DNA from: Microbacterium oleivorans
GTDB lineage: Bacteria > Actinomycetota > Actinomycetes > Actinomycetales > Microbacteriaceae
NCBI RefSeq assembly: GCF_001644225.1
Contig: NZ_LSTV01000003.1
Coordinates: 186,001-250,000, forward strand
Length of the DNA stretch: 64,000 nucleotides
Direction: 5' to 3'
Numbering within the stretch: the first letter of the stretch is position 1; each line of letters starts with the position of its first letter. The notes beneath the pieces are model-generated. The model was not told the DNA's origin. It was given only the letters and a program-made list of their open reading frames with translations, and did not search any database. The translations under genes and the position numbers were made by a program. Of this stretch, positions 59,404 to 64,000 are shown one piece after another.

Positions 59404-60075
59404 TCAGACCTCGAGGTCGACGCCCTCGGTGTCGGCGGCCCAGGTTCCGGTCGCGAGGTACGACACCTTCTTGGCGACCGACAGCGCGTGGTCGCCGAAG
59501 CGCTCGTGGTAGCGGGAGGCCAGCGTGGCGTCGACGGTGGCGGATGCCTCGCCCTGCCAGTTGTCGCTCAGGACCTTCTCGAACACCGCGAGGTGCAGTG
59601 CGTCGAGCTGGTCGTCGAGCTCGTGCAGGCGGCTCACGAGCGACAGGTCCTCGGTGCGCAGCAGGTCGGCCAGGGTGCGGGCGACCTCGGTGTCGATCTC
59701 GCCCATCTTCGTGAACGTGTTCTTCAGTCCCTTCGGGACCGCCCGCTCGGGGAAGCGCATCCGCGTCAGCTGGGCGATGTGCTCGGCGATGTCGCCCATG
59801 CGCTCGAGCGAGGCGCTCACGCGCAGCGCCGCGACGACGATGCGCAGGTCGCGCGCGACGGGCTGCTGGCGCGCGAGGATCTCGATGGCGAGCTCGTCGA
59901 GCTCGATGGCCTTGTCATCGATGACCTGGTCGTTGTCGATGACGTCCTCGGCGAGGGCGACGTCGCTCGTGGCGAAGGCTCGGGTGGCCTTCTCGATGGC
60001 GACGGTGACGAGTTCGGAGATCTCGACGAGACGGGTCTGCACGTCCTCGAGGGACTGGTGGAAAACTTCGCGCAT
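59404..60075 (-). CDS. phoU: Phosphate signalling protein PhoU
   Basis: A 223-residue all-helical protein with the two PhoU repeats: ATRAFATSDVALAEDVIDND and ERMGDIAEHIAQLTRMRFP in the first, RYHERFGDHALSVAKKVSYL in the second, each with its metal-contact motif. It connects PstSCAB with SenX3 and keeps the kinase quiet when phosphate is ample. ATG start MREVFHQSLEDVQTRLVEIS. A three-unit PHO box lies upstream, so RegX3 probably induces it. Confidence 0.95.
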   Translation of the reverse strand: MREVFHQSLEDVQTRLVEISELVTVAIEKATRAFATSDVALAEDVIDNDQVIDDKAIELDELAIEILARQQPVARDLRIVVAALRVSASLERMGDIAEHIAQLTRMRFPERAVPKGLKNTFTKMGEIDTEVARTLADLLRTEDLSLVSRLHELDDQLDALHLAVFEKVLSDNWQGEASATVDATLASRYHERFGDHALSVAKKVSYLATGTWAADTEGVDLEV

Positions 60076-60151
60076 GGAGCACCTTCTCTTCGTGCGGGCG
60101 GGTGAGGGGCGCGACTGTCGCGCAGAGACCTCGGCGATCCTCCCGCGCTCA

Positions 60152-60180
60152 GGTTAACGGTCGGTGCCGACACGGTGAAC
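60152..60180 (-). promoter_or_regulatory. PHO box upstream of phoU
   Basis: On the plus strand GGTTAAC (60152), GGTGCCG (60163) and GGTGAAC (60174) repeat with an exact 11-bp period; read on the minus strand they are GTTCACC, CGGCACC and GTTAACC. It lies about 80-105 bp before the phoU ATG and 72 bp before senX3, so it may serve both. TACGCT (60240-60245) is the leaderless -10 of senX3. Confidence 0.72.
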
Positions 60181-60251
60181 AGTCGGCGGTGACCGACCTA
60201 CGGGCCGATTTCCGTCCGATGGCGGGGGTGTGCCCACCCTACGCTGGGGTC

Positions 60252-61439
60252 ATGGATTCGACGCAGCTCGAGCTGCTGGCGCTCGTCGTGGGGCTCCTGG
60301 TCGGCGGTGGTGCGGCCGCGCTCGTGTTCTATGCGGCGCGTTCGCGGGAGCGCACCCGGCTCGTGACCTCGACCGAGCTCCCCGAGGGCACGGCATCCGT
60401 CCTGCAGGCCATGGATGACGCGGCGGTCGTCGTCGATCCGTCGATGCTCGTCCTCGCCGCCTCCGCGACGGCGGAGGTCTTCTCGCTGCGGGTGAACGAG
60501 AGCCTCGACGCCGAGCGGCTGCGCGCCCTCGTGCGCGGCGCCCGCCAGACGGGGCTCCCCGCGACCGAGAACATGACGCTCAACCGCGGCGTCGAGCCGC
60601 GCGTCGTGGCCGCGCGGGCGAGCGTCATCACCCCGCGTCTGACCCTCATCGTCATCCGCGACATCACCGAGCGCGAGCGCGTCGAGCAGATGCGGCGCGA
60701 CTTCGTCTCGAACACCTCGCACGAGCTCAAGACCCCCGTCGGCGCCGTCACCCTCCTCGCCGAGGCGATCGAGTCCGCCGCCGACGACCCCGAACAGGTG
60801 CGTCACTTCGTCAGGCGTCTGAGCGCCGAGGCGACCCGCCTCGGGCAGCTGACCTCCCGCATCATGAACCTCTCCCGCCTGCAGTCCGCCGACGAGATCT
60901 CCGAGATGCGCGACGTCTCGGTGGACGAGGTGGTCCGCGCGGCGATCGAGTCGCTCGCGGTGTCGGCGGAGTCCGCCGAGATCAGCGTCGCCCGCGGGGG
61001 CGACCGCGGCCTGTTCGTCCGCGGCGACCGCCAGATCCTCACCGAGGCGGTCAGCAACCTGCTCGCCAACGCCATCGCCTACTCGCCGCCCGGAGCGCAG
61101 GTGGGGGTCGGCGTGCGGGAGGCCGACGGCGCGGTCGAGATCGCCGTGGCCGACCATGGCATCGGCATCCCCGAGGAGGACCAGCAGCGCGTCTTCGAGC
61201 GCTTCTACCGCGCCGACCAGGCCCGGTCCCGGCGCACCGGTGGCACGGGACTCGGGCTCGCGATCGTCAAGCACGCCGTCCAGCGCCACGGCGGCTCGGT
61301 CGACCTCTGGTCGCGCCCCGGCCGCGGGTCGACCTTCACGATCCGCCTGCCCCTCGCCGCCGTCGACGCCTCCACCACCCGTAAGCCCAAGAAGAAGAAG
61401 ATCGGCGCGAAGGCGCCCAGCAGAAGGAAAGCCTCATGA
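60252..61439 (+). CDS. senX3: Phosphate-sensing histidine kinase SenX3
   Basis: A 395-residue kinase: one N-terminal membrane helix (LALVVGLLVGGGAAALVFYA, about 9-28), a PAS-like region (50-140), HisKA with His157 in FVSNTSHELKTPVGAV, and HATPase with NLLANAIAYSPPG, DHGIGIPEEDQQRVFERFYR and GTGLGLAIVKH. The C-terminus has an unusual Lys/Arg-rich tail (RKPKKKKIGAKAPSRRKAS). TACGCT six bases before the ATG at 60252 decides the start. It overlaps regX3 (ATGA). Confidence 0.94.
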   Translation: MDSTQLELLALVVGLLVGGGAAALVFYAARSRERTRLVTSTELPEGTASVLQAMDDAAVVVDPSMLVLAASATAEVFSLRVNESLDAERLRALVRGARQTGLPATENMTLNRGVEPRVVAARASVITPRLTLIVIRDITERERVEQMRRDFVSNTSHELKTPVGAVTLLAEAIESAADDPEQVRHFVRRLSAEATRLGQLTSRIMNLSRLQSADEISEMRDVSVDEVVRAAIESLAVSAESAEISVARGGDRGLFVRGDRQILTEAVSNLLANAIAYSPPGAQVGVGVREADGAVEIAVADHGIGIPEEDQQRVFERFYRADQARSRRTGGTGLGLAIVKHAVQRHGGSVDLWSRPGRGSTFTIRLPLAAVDASTTRKPKKKKIGAKAPSRRKAS

Positions 61440-62119
61440 CCCGAGTCCTGATCGTCGAAGACGAACCCGACCTCGCCGACCCCCTCGCCTACCTCCTGCG
61501 ACGGGAGGGGTTCGAGGTCGAGATCGCCGAGGACGGCGGCCTGGCCCTCGACGCGTTCACATCGCGCGGCGCCGACATCGTCCTGCTCGACCTCATGCTG
61601 CCGGGGATGCCGGGCACCGAGGTGTGCCGCGTCATCCGGCAGACCTCCAAGGTGCCGATCATCATGCTGACCGCGAAGGACAGCGAGGTCGACATCGTCG
61701 TGGGGCTCGAACTCGGCGCCGACGACTACATCACGAAGCCCTACTCCTCGCGCGAGCTGCTCGCCCGCATGCGCGCCGTGCTGCGCCGTGCGGACAGCGA
61801 CGAGCTCGACGTCGACGACCGCATCATCCAGGGCGGTCGGGTCACCCTCGACATCGACCGGCACACGGTCGCCGTCGACGGTAAGGAGATCTCGATGCCG
61901 CTCAAGGAGTTCGAGCTCCTCGAACTGCTCATGCGCAACGCCGGCCGCGTGCTGACGCGCGGGCAGCTCATCGACCGGGTGTGGGGGAGCGATTACTTCG
62001 GCGACACGAAGACGCTCGACGTCCACATCAAGCGCATCCGCTCGCGCATCGAGACGAACCCGAGCGACCCCGTCATGCTGCTGACCGTCCGCGGACTCGG
62101 CTACCGCTTCGAGGCCTGA
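61436..62119 (+). CDS. regX3: Phosphate response regulator RegX3
   Basis: A 227-residue OmpR-type regulator: acidic EDE at residues 8-10, phospho-acceptor Asp52 in IVLLDLMLPG, Lys in MLTAKDS, and a winged helix with MPLKEFELLELLMRNAGRVL, WGSDYFGDTKTLDVHIKRIR and VRGLGYRFEA. It binds PHO boxes such as those before pstS and phoU here. Cotranscribed with senX3, four-base overlap. Confidence 0.95.
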   Translation: MTRVLIVEDEPDLADPLAYLLRREGFEVEIAEDGGLALDAFTSRGADIVLLDLMLPGMPGTEVCRVIRQTSKVPIIMLTAKDSEVDIVVGLELGADDYITKPYSSRELLARMRAVLRRADSDELDVDDRIIQGGRVTLDIDRHTVAVDGKEISMPLKEFELLELLMRNAGRVLTRGQLIDRVWGSDYFGDTKTLDVHIKRIRSRIETNPSDPVMLLTVRGLGYRFEA

Positions 62120-62134
62120 GCGCCCCCCTCGACG

Positions 62135-62168
62135 ACGAAGGCCCCCACCTCGCGGTGGGGGCCTTCGT
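62135..62168. terminator. Terminator between regX3 and a convergent lipoprotein gene
   Basis: ACGAAGGCCCCCACC (62135-62149) pairs perfectly with 62154-62168 around a TCGC loop, the same loop as the gpmA/phoU terminator. It serves both convergent genes. Confidence 0.82.
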
Positions 62169-62178
62169 GACGGGGGTG

Positions 62179-62664
62179 TCAGCCGGTGGTCGTCGCCGTC
62201 GCGGCGGGCGTCGGGACGAATTCGGTGTAGTAGGGGAGCGTGCCGTCGAGGATGGGGACGGCGACGCGGACGCCCTCGCCCTCGCCCGACTGGAACGAGA
62301 CGTCGACGTCGGAGCCGGGCTTGCCGGTGTCGTCGAACAGGAGCGGAGCCTGCGTCACGCCGAGGCTGACGGTGCTGTTCGCCGGGACGTCGACGCGCTG
62401 CGGCTGGTCGCCGACGGTGACGTTGAGGACCAGGTCCTCATCGGTGCCGTTGACGATGCCGGCGATGAGGTTGCCCAGCGAGCCGTCCTCGTTGGCGATG
62501 ATCATGGCGTTCCGGACCTTCAGCGGCCCGGACTCGGGGATGTTGACGCCGTCGGACGCCGAATACTGGATGGTCGTCGCCTGCGGGGCCAGCATGTTGC
62601 AGCCCGTGGTTCCCAGAACGACGGCGGCGCCCAGGGCGAGGGACGCGATGAGACGCGATTTCAC
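62179..62664 (-). CDS. Hypothetical lipoprotein
   Basis: A 161-residue lipoprotein: signal peptide KSRLIASLALGAAVVLGT and lipobox TTGC. The mature part is a beta-sandwich-like domain (VRNAMIIANEDGSLGNLIAG; LVLNVTVGDQPQRVDVPANS). Such conserved actinobacterial lipoproteins near regX3/carD have no known function to me. GGAGGA precedes the GTG at 62664, chosen over an upstream in-frame ATG. Confidence 0.83.
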   Translation of the reverse strand: MKSRLIASLALGAAVVLGTTGCNMLAPQATTIQYSASDGVNIPESGPLKVRNAMIIANEDGSLGNLIAGIVNGTDEDLVLNVTVGDQPQRVDVPANSTVSLGVTQAPLLFDDTGKPGSDVDVSFQSGEGEGVRVAVPILDGTLPYYTEFVPTPAATATTTG

Positions 62665-62798
62665 GGATCCTCCAGATGACACGAACGGCGGCCCTCTCAT
62701 CCTATGGGGTCACGACGGCGGGGCCGGGCGGAGGGGGCGGCGAACTCTAGCGTATGTCGCCTGTGGTATTCTGGAGGTTGCCGAAAGGACACAACTGC

Positions 62799-63281
62799 AT
62801 GCTTTTTGAGGTTGGCGAAACCGTCGTCTATCCGCACCATGGCGCTGCGACCATCATCGAGGTCAAGGATCGCGTCATCAAGGGAGAGACGAAGAAATAC
62901 CTGAAGCTCAACGTCACCCAGGGCGACCTCATCATCGAGGTTCCTGCGGACAACGTCGATCTCGTGGGCGTCCGCGACGTGATCGGCAAGGACGGGCTCG
63001 AGAAGGTCTTCGACGTCCTGCGCGCACCCTTCACCGAGGAGCCGACCAACTGGTCGCGTCGCTACAAGGCGAACCTCGAGAAGCTCGCGTCGGGTGACGT
63101 CATCAAGGTGAGCGAGGTCGTGCGCGACCTGTGGCGCCGCGACCAGGACCGCGGGCTCTCCGCGGGTGAGAAGCGGATGCTGGCGAAGGCGCGGCAGATC
63201 CTCATCTCCGAGATCGCGCTGGCCCTCAAGGCCGACGAGGACAAGGCGTCCAGCGTCCTCGACGAGGTCCTCGCCTCCTGA
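62799..63281 (+). CDS. carD: CarD-family RNA polymerase-binding regulator
   Basis: A 160-residue CarD: N-terminal RNA-polymerase-interaction (Tudor-like) domain ([19 protein letters not shown] to about 60) and C-terminal DNA-contact helical domain ([40 protein letters not shown]). It stabilises open complexes at rRNA and other promoters. The start ATG at 62799 has GAAAGGA upstream and a TATTCT -10 at 62767-62772; an earlier in-frame ATG at 62754 lies upstream of that -10. Confidence 0.96.
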   Translation: MLFEVGETVVYPHHGAATIIEVKDRVIKGETKKYLKLNVTQGDLIIEVPADNVDLVGVRDVIGKDGLEKVFDVLRAPFTEEPTNWSRRYKANLEKLASGDVIKVSEVVRDLWRRDQDRGLSAGEKRMLAKARQILISEIALALKADEDKASSVLDEVLAS

Positions 63282-63289
63282 GACCACGA

Positions 63290-63321
63290 AAGAACGGCCG
63301 GCTGCTCAGCCGGCCGTTCTT
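63290..63321 (+). terminator. Terminator of carD
   Basis: AAGAACGGCCGGCT (63290-63303) pairs with 63308-63321 around a GCTC loop, followed by CGTTTG. It lies nine bases after the carD stop. Confidence 0.82.
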
Positions 63322-63378
63322 CGTTTGCCGCGGAACCGCATGCGTGCGTTCGAGCGATGCGCGCGCCATGATGAGGCC

Positions 63379-64000
63379 GTGACCACCCGCGCCGCACCCG
63401 CCGCCGTCGACCTCGCGCGACGGGACCTCACCCTCGACCTCGCCCGGGTCGTCTGCGTCCTGTTCGTCATCGTCGTGCACCTCGTGCAGGTCGGCATCGG
63501 ACCCGGACCCGACGGCGGTCTCGTCGCATCTCGCCCCGCCGAACAGCAGCCGTGGTTCGACGCGGCGACGTGGGTCGGGCAGATCATGCCGCTCTTCTTC
63601 GTCGTCGGCGGATTCGCCGCGGCCACAGGCTGGCGGTCATGGACGGCGAAGGGCGGGGATGCCGCCGGCTTCATCCGCACGCGCACGCTCCGTCTCGCGC
63701 AGCCCGCCCTGCCCCTCTTCGTCTTCTTCGCGGTGGTCCTCGGCGTCGCCACGGCGGCGGGTCTGCCTGCGCAGCTTGTGTCGGATGCCGCCGTGGGCGC
63801 CGGGTCGCCGCTATGGTTCCTCGCGGCGTATCTCCTGTGCCAGGCGGCGGTCCCGTTCCTCGCGGCCTGCCACGCCAGCCGCCCGGTGGCGACGCTCGTC
63901 GTCCTCGCCCTGGGGGTCGTCGTGGTCGACGTGGCGCGGTTCTCGTCGGGTGTCGAGGAGGTCGGCCTGCTGAACCTGCTGTTCGTCTGGCCCCTCGTGC
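63379..64000 (+). CDS. Acyltransferase family 3 membrane protein (3' end beyond window)
   Basis: The first 207 residues of an integral-membrane acyltransferase-3 protein: DLTLDLARVVCVLFVIVVHL with the catalytic His of the first helix, QIMPLFFVVGGFAAATGWRS, a cytoplasmic TRTLRLAQPALPLF loop and further helices, open to the last base. Such enzymes acetylate or acylate extracytoplasmic sugars. CATGAT six bases before the GTG at 63379 decides the start. Confidence 0.87.
   Translation, partial: MTTRAAPAAVDLARRDLTLDLARVVCVLFVIVVHLVQVGIGPGPDGGLVASRPAEQQPWFDAATWVGQIMPLFFVVGGFAAATGWRSWTAKGGDAAGFIRTRTLRLAQPALPLFVFFAVVLGVATAAGLPAQLVSDAAVGAGSPLWFLAAYLLCQAAVPFLAACHASRPVATLVVLALGVVVVDVARFSSGVEEVGLLNLLFVWPLV

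Overview
The window is high-GC DNA with dense, often overlapping genes, frequent GTG starts, lipoprotein signal peptides and many promoters placed directly on start codons. The gene set (pst/SenX3-RegX3/PhoU, GlnR, CarD, SigK-RskA-fasciclin, DUF222/13E12 HNH protein, ECF42-YCII) indicates an actinobacterium, and codon habits and small membrane proteins suggest Microbacteriaceae, probably Microbacterium. There is no rRNA, CRISPR array, insertion sequence or prophage; one tRNA (Lys) is present.

Layout. 1-3064: end of a sugar ABC importer (binding protein, two permeases). 3089-3329: a small ORF behind a PHO box and a leaderless promoter. 3507-11223 (minus): an Opp-type oligosaccharide importer ending in a GH3 beta-glycosidase, divergent from a TetR gene with a dyad operator between them. 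12048-15734: small membrane protein, YCII protein, an ECF42 sigma gene broken by an in-frame TGA, and a DUF222-HNH protein. 16121-23174: FAD reductase, lipoprotein, decayed histidine kinase, alpha/beta hydrolase, EEP phosphatase-like protein, MerR regulator, tandem GNAT, small membrane protein. 23320-34098: molybdenum island with a membrane-anchored sulfite-oxidase-like enzyme, Mog/MoaE, MoaD-MoaC-MoeA-MoeB, a HTH-TOBE regulator, ModABC and MoaA. 34128-37081: lipoprotein, SnoaL-like protein, acyltransferase, a candidate short RNA, an HxlR-type regulator that seems to carry a 2-nt duplication, and a YCII protein. 37300-40429: acyl-CoA dehydrogenase-like, PIG-L/methyltransferase fusion and GT2 operon. 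40517-43211: tRNA-Lys, a 58-residue membrane protein, fasciclin lipoprotein and SigK-RskA. 43256-46201: three genes interspersed with three symmetric 88-bp palindromic elements. 46300-53599 (minus): pstSCAB behind a PHO box, preceded by ppk1 and a Nudix/phosphoglycerate-mutase fusion. 53666-58545: GlnR, small membrane proteins, nitrobindin-like protein, YgfZ, FUSC protein, methyltransferase. 58587-64000: phosphoglycerate mutase, PhoU, SenX3-RegX3, lipoprotein, CarD, and the start of an acyltransferase-3 gene.

The phosphate genes form one network: SenX3-RegX3-PhoU sense, PstSCAB imports, Ppk1 and the Nudix fusion handle polyphosphate and nucleotides, and GTTCACC-type direct repeats in 11-bp register stand before pstS, phoU and the small ORF at 3141. 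The molybdenum genes likewise cover uptake, cofactor synthesis and one user enzyme. A recurring promoter form, xANNNT followed by exactly 6 (sometimes 7) nt and then ATG/GTG, decides many starts here and supports several very small genes.

The signals most worth follow-up are the 88-bp palindromes, the TGA at the conserved Trp of the ECF42 sigma factor, the deacetylase/methyltransferase/glycosyltransferase locus, the PHO-box small ORF, the short leader ORFs overlapping downstream starts, and the promoter-hairpin unit at 36037-36110. All identifications are by reading the sequence; no database search was run.
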